Origin: a virus
IMG/VR virus record: IMGVR_UViG_3300020169_000044
Coordinates: 1-37,229 of that record
Length of the DNA: 37,229 nucleotides
Reading direction: 5' to 3' (one strand)
Every line of letters begins with the position of its first letter. The first letter of the stretch is position 1. Positions 1 to 5,419 of the stretch are shown here, one piece after another. The notes beneath the pieces were generated by a model, which did not search any database, was not told the origin of the DNA, and saw only the letters and a program-made list of their open reading frames with translations. The position numbers and the translations under genes were made by a program.

Positions 1-188
1 CTGTATTCTTGCATATGGTTAATCCAGTTTGCAAGCTCTATACCTCTCCACTCAGGATAACCGTCGTGGTGCAGATACATGTGAACATAAGATTTATCAC
101 TAACCAATTGAGGTTTAAGCGCAAATCCCGCTTCATGATCTTCTGCGTGTGATCTGTCGATCACTAGTGTCATATTTCTTGTACTCAT
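1..188 (-). CDS. Conserved phage hypothetical protein, 3' end outside window
   Basis: Leftward reading frame from an ATG at 188, still open at the window edge (62 codons visible). It contains the stretch HHDGYPEWRGIEL, which resembles a small conserved phage family with a Y-x-H-x-DGYP signature; that is recollection and no function is known. The start codon overlaps the stop of the upstream 53-aa gene (TAATG), so it is probably translationally coupled. It is the last visible gene of the leftward unit that begins at 1074. Confidence 0.75.
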   Translation of the reverse strand, partial: MSTRNMTLVIDRSHAEDHEAGFALKPQLVSDKSYVHMYLHHDGYPEWRGIELANWINHMQEY

Positions 189-349
189 TATACTAATTCT
201 TCACCTATGCTGATTATTTCAGCGATTATTAATACTGCTACGCCTAATGACAATGATGACAATAGGATGCTAAAGCCCATGACTCTAATCACTGACTTTG
301 TTAAACTCACTTTAAAGTGTGGAGTTAATTTACTTTTTAATTTTTTCAT
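188..349 (-). CDS. Small single-pass membrane protein, 53 aa
   Basis: ATG at 349, stop at 188-190. A basic N-terminus (KKLKSK, then HFKVSLTKSVIR) is followed by one hydrophobic helix at about residues 24-47 (GFSILLSSLSLGVAVLIIAEII) and a short acidic tail. This predicts a single-span inner-membrane protein with the basic end in the cytoplasm. The stop overlaps the next start by one base and an A-rich leader precedes it. No family is recognised. Small early membrane proteins in phages often act on the host envelope or in exclusion, but nothing here proves that. Confidence 0.7.
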   Translation of the reverse strand: MKKLKSKLTPHFKVSLTKSVIRVMGFSILLSSLSLGVAVLIIAEIISIGEELV

Positions 350-359
350 AATTATTATT

Positions 360-611
360 TTAGTCTAGTAAAACCATGTAAGCTTTACTGTTATGTGTTC
401 TAAACCAGCTTAAACCGTTTTGCCAGTTTTTAATTGTTTTATCACTTAGTGTTGTAGATGGCAACATTGCACATCCCATCACAAAGTCATACATACTTAA
501 TTCTAAGTTGTTTAGTTCGTATGTCTCGCCTGAAAAAGGATTTGTTACTGTGTCGCCTTTCTCGTATACTGTACCGTCGAACCATTTAGGTAATTGTGTT
601 TTGTTTTTCAT
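360..611 (-). CDS. Conserved phage protein, 83 aa
   Basis: The N-terminal half reads LPKWFDGTVYEKGDTVTNPF and then SGETYELNNLELSMYDFVMG. This combination (WFDG..Y..G..V.NPFSGE.Y.L...ELSMYDF) resembles a protein repeatedly seen among small genes of marine T4-like and other aquatic phages; its function is unknown. Soluble and mildly basic. It overlaps the upstream gene (stop at 586) by 26 bp in another frame, which supports dense operon packing. Confidence 0.75.
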   Translation of the reverse strand: MKNKTQLPKWFDGTVYEKGDTVTNPFSGETYELNNLELSMYDFVMGCAMLPSTTLSDKTIKNWQNGLSWFRTHNSKAYMVLLD

Positions 612-840
612 AATCTAAGTAATCTATTCTTTCGTGATCTTTTTCTATTAATGATGCTATATAATCCCACACTTCACGTTGTTGTTTTGTGTGTCTCAAT
701 ACACCTTCTAGTTGGTCTATTGTTATAAAAGGTGTGTTATCATCTTTTATTTCTTGCTTTAGCCTGCTAATGTCAGTGTCTAGACTGTATACATTAGCAA
801 AAGCTTTGTCATGTGCTAAGTTTTGTATTCTTCTATTCAT
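586..840 (-). CDS. Hypothetical helical protein, 84 aa
   Basis: Starts with ATG at 840, directly after the stop of the 77-aa gene (841). The sequence is rich in charged heptad-like stretches (ISRLKQEIKDD, then VLRHTKQQREVWDYIASLIEKDHERIDYLDYE), predicting an alpha-helical, probably coiled-coil protein. No known family is recognised. It is the second gene of the unit led by the promoter-like element at 1082-1112. Confidence 0.7.
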   Translation of the reverse strand: MNRRIQNLAHDKAFANVYSLDTDISRLKQEIKDDNTPFITIDQLEGVLRHTKQQREVWDYIASLIEKDHERIDYLDYEKQNTIT

Positions 841-1074
841 CTATTTATTAATTATAGAACTGCCATACATTATGTCTTGAGCAGATAAGTTGTAAGTTTT
901 TATATCACAGTATACTGATATGTCAGATATTTGACTGATTGTTAAATCATACCATGATGTTTCAGACATAAGTGCATACTTAAGTCTTTTAGCACTAGAG
1001 TATTTTCTAGCATTTGTTTGCAGTGACGACTTAAAACCTGGTTTTAGTCTGTCATAAATTGTTTTTAATCTCAT
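841..1074 (-). CDS. Hypothetical basic protein, 77 aa; first gene of a leftward unit
   Basis: ATG at 1074. The N-terminal half is basic (RLKTIYDRLKPGFKSSLQTNARKYSSAKRLKY), the C-terminal half neutral and tyrosine-rich; no family is recognised. The start lies only 7 bases downstream of the GGATAA end of the repeated 31-nt element, so if that element contains the -10 box the transcript would be leaderless or nearly so. It heads a five-gene unit (1074 down to 1). Confidence 0.7.
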   Translation of the reverse strand: MRLKTIYDRLKPGFKSSLQTNARKYSSAKRLKYALMSETSWYDLTISQISDISVYCDIKTYNLSAQDIMYGSSIINK

Positions 1075-1081
1075 ATTTATA

Positions 1082-1112
1082 TTATCCGTGTTAATTCGTA
1101 TTTAGTCTGTAA
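1082..1112 (-). promoter_or_regulatory. Repeated 31-nt promoter-like element, copy A
   Basis: Coding-strand form TTACAGACTAAATACG, nine variable bases, GGATAA. One of six copies with identical spacing, each just upstream of a leftward gene start. The TAA inside ACTAAATACG is the stop codon of the preceding gene (1102-1314). The promoter role is inferred from position and repetition. Confidence 0.6.
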
Positions 1113-1314
1113 CATATCTTTCTTTGTTGCTATCGATTATTTCACCGATCTCATCTTGCATAGATATTATATCCATAGCAAGTAGTTGTATTTCTGCTAA
1201 GCCATTAACTTCATAAGTACTTAGATCATTGACTTCGTTTTCTTGTATAGCGTACACGCAGTCTTGCAACGCTTTTGCAGTATTCTCAAACCTGCAATAA
1301 CTCATATTTGGCAT
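1102..1314 (-). CDS. Conserved phage protein with MPNMSYCRFENT start, 70 aa
   Basis: The N-terminus MPNMSYCRFENTAKALQDC matches, from memory, a small family in many environmental phages (MPNMSYCRF.NT...L.DC); its function is unknown. The remainder is acidic and helical (LAMDIISMQDEIGEIIDSNKE). It lies directly downstream of the tRNA-Met, and its stop codon is embedded in promoter-like copy A, which places it at the end of one unit and abutting the next. Confidence 0.75.
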   Translation of the reverse strand: MPNMSYCRFENTAKALQDCVYAIQENEVNDLSTYEVNGLAEIQLLAMDIISMQDEIGEIIDSNKERYVTD

Positions 1315-1334
1315 ATTTAATTATTTAATATTAG

Positions 1335-1406
<72 letters not shown>

Positions 1407-1411
1407 TTTAG

Positions 1412-1495
1412 TGGAAGTGGGCGGAATCGAACCGCCGTTTGAGATTGCTACCGTTAATTTGTCGGTTCTAAAATCTCACTTACCTTATCACTCCC
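1412..1495 (-). ncRNA. Noncanonical tRNA-like element (acceptor plus T arm)
   Basis: A 7-bp acceptor helix GGGAGTG/CACTTCC (one G:U) plus an ideal T arm GGCGG-TTCGATT-CCGCC and an A discriminator give a clean tRNA top half of type II length (84 nt). The middle does not make normal D and anticodon arms. Its best structure is a perfect 7-bp helix TGAGATT/AATCTCA closing a 25-nt loop that holds an inner ACCG/CGGT hairpin. No credible anticodon loop with U33 is visible. It could be a degenerate tRNA, an intron-bearing or otherwise unusual tRNA, or a tRNA mimic. It lies 5 bases from tRNA-Met. Confidence 0.55.
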
Positions 1496-1500
1496 ATTTC

Positions 1501-1690
1501 GAGGCACCAGTTGTGGACAGGTAGTTAACTAGTATTGTCATTTATCCACACTTTCTGTTTCGTACTGGTACAGTAGAACGCCATTTTTACTTGCCATTAC
1601 ACTATTGTACCGATCTACCTAACGTGACCTGTATGCCGCCGCCTCGATTGCTAGCTATTCAGTTATGTGATAACATCTTGCGTATAAGAT
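1501..1690 (-). ncRNA. Highly structured non-coding stretch; candidate RNA gene
   Basis: There is no credible ORF between 1496 and 1725. Several long complementarities are visible: GAGGC 1501-1505 with 1641-1645; ACAGGT 1517-1522 with 1627-1632, or the competing AGGTAG 1519-1524 with 1615-1620; TGTGGA 1512-1517 with 1545-1550; a 10-bp helix 1567-1576 with 1602-1611; then two small tandem hairpins at 1662-1674 and 1675-1690. Overlapping alternatives (1517-1524) would permit a structural switch. The strand is inferred from the flanking leftward unit. The remainder up to 1725 shows nothing further. Confidence 0.4.
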
Positions 1691-1725
1691 CGCTATCGCT
1701 AATTAACCTACTCGTCTAGCTTCTT

Positions 1726-1914
1726 TTATTTTCTACGCCAAGCTTTGTGTACTTGATCACTTAGTTCTTGACTTACTACTTGTATTTCTAGAACTTGTTT
1801 GTTAGCAATAATAGGTATATAGCTATATTGCTGAGTTGAACTACAGTTTACACAATTTGAATAACCTAATGCTATTCTGCCTGCCGGTATTTTATTATTA
1901 CATTTGCATCTCAT
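1726..1914 (-). CDS. Small zinc-finger protein, DksA/TraR-like, 62 aa
   Basis: Four cysteines in CxC...CxxC arrangement (C3, C5, C21, C24) bracket the segment NNKIPAGRIALGYSN, which resembles the four-Cys zinc finger of DksA/TraR proteins (C..C...I...R........C..C). The DksA coiled coil is missing, so a direct RNA-polymerase secondary-channel function is not supported; a small nucleic-acid or protein-binding ribbon is more cautious. It is the first gene after promoter-like copy B (ATG 7 bases from GGATAA) and lies upstream of the RNA-rich stretch. Confidence 0.7.
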   Translation of the reverse strand: MRCKCNNKIPAGRIALGYSNCVNCSSTQQYSYIPIIANKQVLEIQVVSQELSDQVHKAWRRK

Positions 1915-1921
1915 ATTATTA

Positions 1922-1952
1922 TTATCCGTTTACAATCGTATTTAGTTTGTAA
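1922..1952 (-). promoter_or_regulatory. Repeated 31-nt promoter-like element, copy B
   Basis: TTACAAACTAAATACG, nine variable bases, GGATAA on the leftward strand. The final TAA is the stop codon of the 42-aa gene upstream, and the zinc-finger gene starts 7 bases downstream. Confidence 0.6.
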
Positions 1953-2050
1953 TTAAATCTTCTATAATATTCTACTTCAAATCTTTCCGCTTCATACTTA
2001 GTTATTTTAAGTAGTTTAATGTGCTTATGTCTTAGTTTTCTAGTCTTCAT
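1922..2050 (-). CDS. Small basic protein, 42 aa
   Basis: ATG at 2050, inside the last codons of the 67-aa gene (out of frame); stop at 1922-1924. The protein starts MKTRKLRHKHIKLLKITK and is strongly basic, consistent with nucleic-acid or ribosome contact. Its last ten residues (YKLNTIVNG region) are encoded by promoter-like copy B and are probably a by-product of that element. No family is recognised. It is the last gene of the unit led by copy C. Confidence 0.55.
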   Translation of the reverse strand: MKTRKLRHKHIKLLKITKYEAERFEVEYYRRFNYKLNTIVNG

Positions 2051-2243
2051 CTAATCCTGAATGTAATTTTTCTATTGTAGCACACATAATCATGTGCATT
2101 AATTGGTTGTACTCGTCACCTTCTAGTTTGTTATGATCTAGTTCTGAACCATCAATAGCCCACTGAACAGAGTCATATAACGTTTCTTTGATGTAAGAGA
2201 CTTGAGCGTCTGCTATTTCATCTATAATTTTCATTTTACTCAT
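2040..2243 (-). CDS. Hypothetical acidic protein, 67 aa
   Basis: ATG at 2243 overlaps the stop of the 86-aa gene (ATGA-type overlap), indicating coupled translation. The protein is acidic and helical (KIIDEIADAQVSYIKETLYDSVQWAIDG, ending HSGLDED). No family is recognised. It belongs to the unit starting at 2627. Confidence 0.68.
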   Translation of the reverse strand: MSKMKIIDEIADAQVSYIKETLYDSVQWAIDGSELDHNKLEGDEYNQLMHMIMCATIEKLHSGLDED

Positions 2244-2500
2244 GCTTTATTTATTATTTTTAATTGTTTTAAGTCATATTTCTGTGTGTTTTCACGCCAC
2301 ATTTTGTGCATTGTGTACTTACTTGATTGAGTATACGATGTTTTACCTTTAGTTTTAACATTTTTCCACTCACGATCAGTCAAACCACTACACGAACCAT
2401 GCGCTTTATTAAGCTCATAGTGCTGAAACGCACGCTTACGTCTGCTATTTTTAGAGTATTCTAGCAACTCACGCATGTTTTTACACATATATTCTATCAT
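2240..2500 (-). CDS. Hypothetical basic protein, 86 aa
   Basis: ATG at 2500, overlapping the end of the 48-aa gene in another frame. It is highly basic with clustered Lys/Arg (NSRRKRAFQHYELNKAHG; NVKTKGKTSY) and two tryptophans, so nucleic-acid binding is plausible but unproven. Its stop overlaps the next start. No family is recognised. Confidence 0.68.
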   Translation of the reverse strand: MIEYMCKNMRELLEYSKNSRRKRAFQHYELNKAHGSCSGLTDREWKNVKTKGKTSYTQSSKYTMHKMWRENTQKYDLKQLKIINKA

Positions 2501-2627
2501 TTATGCGATAAAACGTAGTATAATCTGTGTACTCTGTGTTTTGATGTAGTCGAGTAAGGACTTGGTAACCATTGTCAGTTTCTAAAACTGCATTACCTGT
2601 TTCTTGATTGAATTTAATTGATTTCAT
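2481..2627 (-). CDS. Hypothetical protein, 48 aa; first gene of its unit
   Basis: ATG at 2627, stop at 2481-2483. The sequence begins MKSIKFNQETGNAVLETDNG and continues YQVLTRLHQNTEYTDYTTF, a beta-rich small domain; no family is recognised. It sits 9 bases downstream of promoter-like copy C and overlaps the next gene by 20 bp, matching the layout of the other units. Confidence 0.65.
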   Translation of the reverse strand: MKSIKFNQETGNAVLETDNGYQVLTRLHQNTEYTDYTTFYRINDRIYV

Positions 2628-2636
2628 ATATAATTA

Positions 2637-2667
2637 TTATCTTACTTTATTCGTATTTGGTTTGTAT
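2637..2667 (-). promoter_or_regulatory. Repeated 31-nt promoter-like element, copy C (most diverged)
   Basis: Leftward form ATACAAACCAAATACG, nine bases, AGATAA. It keeps the exact spacing but has three or four substitutions. It abuts the stop of the 142-aa gene at 2667 and precedes the 48-aa gene. Confidence 0.5.
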
Positions 2668-3095
2668 TATAATTTACCATAAAAGTAGTTTTTTAAGTAA
2701 AAATCTAGCATAAATTTCATTCTAGCCATAGTATTCCAGATTTTAGTTCTAGTAAAACTTCTGTATTTATATGTTTTAAGTATACCTTCATCAGTTAAAA
2801 ACATTTGTCTGCGCTCTGACTTATAAACTGGATTTAGTTGATAGTTAGATGAGCAAGAGTTTACATTTCTTACATAACCTGATTTATACACTGCTAATCT
2901 TAGTTTTATTTTAGAAGCAAATTTCTCGCCTTTTAAATAAAAATACCTTGATGGTACAGGAAATTCAAACTCTCGTGTACTATTTTTAGCTTGACGCTGT
3001 GTTGTGACTTCTTTGATATTATACTCGACTAGTAGTCGTCTAGCGAACGCATTTTCTAATGCTTCTTGCTCGAGTTTCCATGCTTTATATGCCAT
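2667..3095 (-). CDS. Hypothetical basic protein, 142 aa
   Basis: ATG at 3095 overlaps the preceding gene (stop at 3085) by 11 bp. It is the largest leftward gene here: very basic and rich in Lys, Arg and Tyr, with two halves, a helical N-terminus (WKLEQEALENAFARRLLVEY) and a probably beta-rich middle. No catalytic motif or family is recognised. Nucleic-acid binding fits the composition only. It is the last gene of the unit led by copy D. Confidence 0.72.
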   Translation of the reverse strand: MAYKAWKLEQEALENAFARRLLVEYNIKEVTTQRQAKNSTREFEFPVPSRYFYLKGEKFASKIKLRLAVYKSGYVRNVNSCSSNYQLNPVYKSERRQMFLTDEGILKTYKYRSFTRTKIWNTMARMKFMLDFYLKNYFYGKL

Positions 3096-3291
3096 AATTA
3101 GTATTAAAGTTAATTGATTTTGCTACGTTTTGACGCCATTCCCACTCTTTCTTGCGATATTCATAGCTATTACACCATTTTTTTACAGCAGTAACTTGTG
3201 GTATTTCACCGTATTTTGCTTCATAGTCAAGACATTGTTGTAACTTTGCTTGTATTTCTGAAGCGGGATAGTCTATATATTGTTTATTCAT
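3085..3291 (-). CDS. Hypothetical protein, 68 aa
   Basis: ATG at 3291, one base beyond the stop of the 37-aa gene. Helical, rich in aromatic and basic residues (AVKKWCNSYEYRKKEWEWRQNVAKSI). No family is recognised. It overlaps the downstream 142-aa gene by 11 bp, consistent with coupled translation. Confidence 0.68.
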   Translation of the reverse strand: MNKQYIDYPASEIQAKLQQCLDYEAKYGEIPQVTAVKKWCNSYEYRKKEWEWRQNVAKSINFNTNYGI

Positions 3292-3292
3292 A

Positions 3293-3406
3293 TTATTTAT
3301 TTTCTAAGTAGTTTTCATATAAGCTTTTAATATACACTTTGTCATTAAGTTCTTCAGTAGTTAACTCGTGAAGTTGCAAGAATTTATTAAATATTATATC
3401 ATTCAT
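3293..3406 (-). CDS. Small acidic protein, 37 aa; first gene of its unit
   Basis: ATG at 3406, stop at 3293-3295, and the next gene starts after one base. Helical and acidic (LQLHELTTEELNDKVYIKSL). It lies 7 bases downstream of promoter-like copy D with an intact ATG and operon spacing, the main reasons to call such a short frame. Confidence 0.6.
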   Translation of the reverse strand: MNDIIFNKFLQLHELTTEELNDKVYIKSLYENYLENK

Positions 3407-3413
3407 ATTATTA

Positions 3414-3444
3414 TTATCCATTAGTTATCGTATTTAGTTTGTAA
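3414..3444 (-). promoter_or_regulatory. Repeated 31-nt promoter-like element, copy D
   Basis: TTACAAACTAAATACG, nine bases, GGATAA, identical to copy B in both conserved blocks. Its TAA is the stop of the 64-aa membrane-protein gene; the 37-aa gene begins 7 bases further on. Confidence 0.6.
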
Positions 3445-3608
3445 TATAAATACAGTGTTAGTAGTAAATTTAATACTGTTATACTTATGTTTATATAGTC
3501 ATTATAAGAATGATCAAACACTAAATGATTTTGTAAGTCAGTTTGAATAGTGTGTAATTCTAGTGCGTCATTTAATTCTGCACCTGTAAATACTTTTATT
3601 TCTTCCAT
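3414..3608 (-). CDS. Small tail-anchored membrane protein, 64 aa
   Basis: ATG at 3608. An acidic soluble N-terminus (about residues 1-38) is followed by one hydrophobic segment near residues 40-57 (INISITVLNLLLTLYLYY), so a C-terminal membrane anchor is predicted. The last residues (KLNTITNG) are encoded by promoter-like copy D, as in the 42-aa gene. No family is recognised; an early membrane effector is possible but unsupported. Confidence 0.66.
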   Translation of the reverse strand: MEEIKVFTGAELNDALELHTIQTDLQNHLVFDHSYNDYINISITVLNLLLTLYLYYKLNTITNG

Positions 3609-3609
3609 A

Positions 3610-3753
3610 TTATATTATATTAAATTTGTGAGTTTCTATTATACCAAGAACATCTGCTCTTGTTAGTTCATCTTTCATTTGTAGCAATATTGCCCAAGTG
3701 AGATCTATGTTTTTAGCATAGTGTGTATTTAAATTGTATATCATAGTTGACAT
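3610..3753 (-). CDS. Hypothetical protein, 47 aa
   Basis: The frame could extend to a TTG at 3801, but that extension runs through a tRNA-like T arm. I prefer ATG at 3753 (MSTMIYNLNTHYAKN) or 3744. The product is helical (TWAILLQMKDELTRADVLGIIETH). It ends one base before the 64-aa gene. No family is recognised. Confidence 0.55.
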   Translation of the reverse strand: MSTMIYNLNTHYAKNIDLTWAILLQMKDELTRADVLGIIETHKFNII

Positions 3754-3787
3754 GAGTGGAATCGAACCACTGCTAACCATTATGTCA
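3748..3787 (-). ncRNA. Truncated tRNA-like mini-helix
   Basis: Leftward strand: acceptor-like TGACAT/ATGTCA pair, a 10-nt linker, then a perfect T arm AGTGG-TTCGATT-CCACT. That is a 40-nt tRNA top half with no room for D or anticodon arms. It overlaps the likely start of the 47-aa gene. The upstream flank holds an ACTCAA/TTGAGT hairpin with a 7-nt loop (within 3788-3815), so a larger structured transcript is possible. It could equally be a tRNA remnant. Confidence 0.45.
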
Positions 3788-3866
3788 TTTGATAGACTCA
3801 ACTTTGTTTTGAGTGGAGAGAATCGTCGACGCCCACTTATGCTACTACTGTAAGAAATGAGTTATA

Positions 3867-4094
3867 TTATACTAACTCTTTATCTCTTAGTACTACTGGA
3901 ATATTATTAGTAGCAGTGTATGATTTGTACTTTATGAAGCAAGCCATTTTTTCTAGATTACTTTTCATAATGTTGAAAGCTTTGTCGTGATTGTACACAT
4001 ACTTTTTACCTTTTTTGTTAGTGAATTCGATAGTTACATTTTTACCTACTAGTGACTGTCTGATGACAAATCTTTTTGAAATTAAATTACTCAT
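3867..4094 (-). CDS. Hypothetical basic protein, 75 aa
   Basis: ATG at 4094, preceded by an A/T-only leader. The sequence has a basic beta-rich first half (RFVIRQSLVGKNVTIEFTNKK) and a helical middle (HDKAFNIMKSNLEKMACFI). No family is recognised. It lies 35 bases downstream of promoter-like copy E, the only copy with a longer gap to its gene. Confidence 0.7.
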   Translation of the reverse strand: MSNLISKRFVIRQSLVGKNVTIEFTNKKGKKYVYNHDKAFNIMKSNLEKMACFIKYKSYTATNNIPVVLRDKELV

Positions 4095-4129
4095 ATTATT
4101 ATATTTATTTATTATTAGTTACATTATTA

Positions 4130-4160
4130 TTATCCACATCATGTCGTATTTAGTTTGTAA
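4130..4160 (-). promoter_or_regulatory. Repeated 31-nt promoter-like element, copy E
   Basis: TTACAAACTAAATACG, nine bases, GGATAA. Unlike copies A-D it is not fused to a preceding stop codon and is followed by a 35-nt AT-rich leader containing an ATG-TAA minimal frame. Its upstream edge overlaps an 8-bp inverted repeat. Confidence 0.6.
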
Positions 4161-4190
4161 TGTGAGTGTGGAATTGTTTAGTTCACATTA
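4158..4190. repeat. 8-bp perfect inverted repeat beside promoter copy E
   Basis: TAATGTGA at 4158-4165 and TCACATTA at 4183-4190 are separated by 17 bases and lie at the upstream edge of copy E. The position suggests an operator or transcript hairpin. A further small hairpin GCAC-GCGA-GTGC is at 4207-4218. Confidence 0.4.
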
Positions 4191-4251
4191 GTGTGTAAGA
4201 GGTATGGCACGCGAGTGCTAATTAACTTACATTATATTTAATTAATTACTA

Positions 4252-4392
4252 TTATCTTACTCTGTCATACTTTGAAATTGGTATGAGTGCAATGAGTTCT
4301 CTCATGCGAGACTTTGACTCATCAGTTGGATTAAATGTAGAGTGAAATTCATCTAGCATTTGTAATTCTTTGTATATTTCTTTTAAATTCAT
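4252..4392 (-). CDS. Hypothetical protein, 46 aa; first leftward gene
   Basis: ATG at 4392, stop at 4252-4254. Helical and acidic N-terminus (LKEIYKELQMLDEFHSTFNP), more basic end. It is the outermost leftward gene, 30 bases downstream of promoter-like copy F, and alone in its unit. No family is recognised. Confidence 0.62.
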   Translation of the reverse strand: MNLKEIYKELQMLDEFHSTFNPTDESKSRMRELIALIPISKYDRVR

Positions 4393-4422
4393 ATTGTATA
4401 TTGTTTTTTACTTACATTTATA

Positions 4423-4453
4423 TTATCCACATGTAGTCGTATTTCTGTTGTAA
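4423..4453 (-). promoter_or_regulatory. Repeated 31-nt promoter-like element, copy F
   Basis: Leftward form TTACAACAGAAATACG, nine bases, GGATAA: two mismatches in the upstream block, same spacing. It is the most upstream copy, in the divergent control region, and like copy E is followed by an ATG-TAA minimal frame before the true start. Confidence 0.55.
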
Positions 4454-4487
4454 AAGTAAAAGATAAAACTTTTTACATAAATATGTG

Positions 4488-4509
4488 AAAAAAGTGGCCC
4501 GTGGGGCTA
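4488..4509 (-). terminator. Leftward terminator-like hairpin
   Basis: On the leftward strand TAGCCC-CAC-GGGCCA (6 bp, one G:U) is followed by CTTTTTTC, the form of an intrinsic terminator. It would stop leftward transcripts entering from the right, where no gene is seen, so it may end a small RNA or insulate copy F. Confidence 0.4.
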
Positions 4510-4764
4510 AAATAAGTCAATTTCTGTAATGTGTTGGGTATCAGAGAGTTAGGAGCAACGCTTTACTTCCCTATAATTAACAGCTTTTCAGAATGAAAAC
4601 TGTGACATAAGGCTATTAAGGTATAAGAGTAACAGGCTATTGTCACACTATTAATATATACATCTATATATAAGAGTAAAATCGGTGCAAAACGTGTAAT
4701 ATTACCTACCATAGCGCGCTTCATAAAAAGTCCGTAAAAGAATAATGCAAATAAAAAAAGAAAA
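4510..4764. other. Divergent non-coding control region
   Basis: No ORF with a credible start is found on either strand. It contains a hairpin at 4581-4602 (CAGCTTTTCA/TGAAAACTG, one bulged C), the 7-bp inverted repeat TGTGACA 4601-4607 / TGTCACA 4641-4647, and two direct copies of AGGCTATT (4610-4617, 4634-4641) between or overlapping its arms. The rightward promoter for the structural arm should lie here or in the A-rich leader, but no consensus box could be assigned. An origin function cannot be excluded. Confidence 0.45.
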
Positions 4765-5418
4765 ATGGCAATAATCTATTCATACCCCACTCTAGTACCA
4801 CAATTAGGCGACAAAGTGCTTGGATCAAACATCGTAGATTCAGCAGGACAGCCAGTTATTGGTAATCCCACGGTACAATACACTCTAAACGACATAAAAC
4901 TACTAGTTGATCAAAACTATGTACAGCAAATAGAATCATCTTCGGCTGTTGCTTCACAGGCATCTGTGGTAAACCAGCCTTATAGCATACAATTTGGTGC
5001 TGAAACCGGTACAGCTGTTGATAATGTACAATTATTAAAAACAAATGGAAGTGATGTTGCTGCTAGTAAAATAAAATTCAACACAGCAGGTACATATCAA
5101 ATAACATTAACATATTCTGTTGGTGTTAACCAAGGAGCTAACACACCTTACTTAATATTTAGAACATTAAAAGACGGTACAACACAAGAAGGTCCAACTG
5201 TTGTTGTAAATGAGGCTTTTCCTACAATAAACACACCTATCCCACTTATTATTCCAGTTACAATACATGTAACAGAGCCTTGTTATTACAATTTTCAAAT
5301 GATGCGTAGTAATGCTGGAGCAAATGATGGTGGTTTAGTTAAAAACGGTACACCAATAAATGTTTCAGGTGTTACAGAGCCTAGCATAGCAACAATAAAA
5401 ATATCTAAACTAATATAA
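4765..5418 (+). CDS. Putative tail/adhesin protein with MAIIYSYP N-terminus, 217 aa
   Basis: First rightward gene, after an A-rich leader without Shine-Dalgarno. The N-terminus (about residues 1-50: MAIIYSYPTLVPQLGDKVLG) matches the start of the next, much larger gene, implying a shared attachment module. The rest (about 65-217) is Thr/Asn/Val-rich beta sequence that looks like a compact jelly-roll-type head domain. A short fibre or tip protein is likely. One base separates it from the next start, so they are co-transcribed. Confidence 0.7.
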   Translation: MAIIYSYPTLVPQLGDKVLGSNIVDSAGQPVIGNPTVQYTLNDIKLLVDQNYVQQIESSSAVASQASVVNQPYSIQFGAETGTAVDNVQLLKTNGSDVAASKIKFNTAGTYQITLTYSVGVNQGANTPYLIFRTLKDGTTQEGPTVVVNEAFPTINTPIPLIIPVTIHVTEPCYYNFQMMRSNAGANDGGLVKNGTPINVSGVTEPSIATIKISKLI

Positions 5419-5419
5419 C

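Noticed and set aside
1412-1720. tmRNA
   Set aside because: A T arm and acceptor are present, but the 5' acceptor partner is only 84 nt away and no tag-peptide frame (ending in ALAA or similar) was found.
1922-3608. Homology between the 42-aa and 64-aa proteins through the KLNTI-NG C-terminus
   Set aside because: The shared residues are encoded by the repeated promoter-like element at both 3' ends; the rest of the proteins is unrelated.
3754-3801. TTG-initiated extension of the 47-aa leftward gene
   Set aside because: The added codons are simply the translated tRNA-like T arm; ATG starts at 3753 and 3744 are available.
4640-4672. TTGTCA ... TATATA as a sigma70-like promoter for the structural arm
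   Set aside because: Spacing is 19 bp and the region is so AT-rich that such matches are expected by chance; no flavobacterial TAnnTTTG box was seen either.
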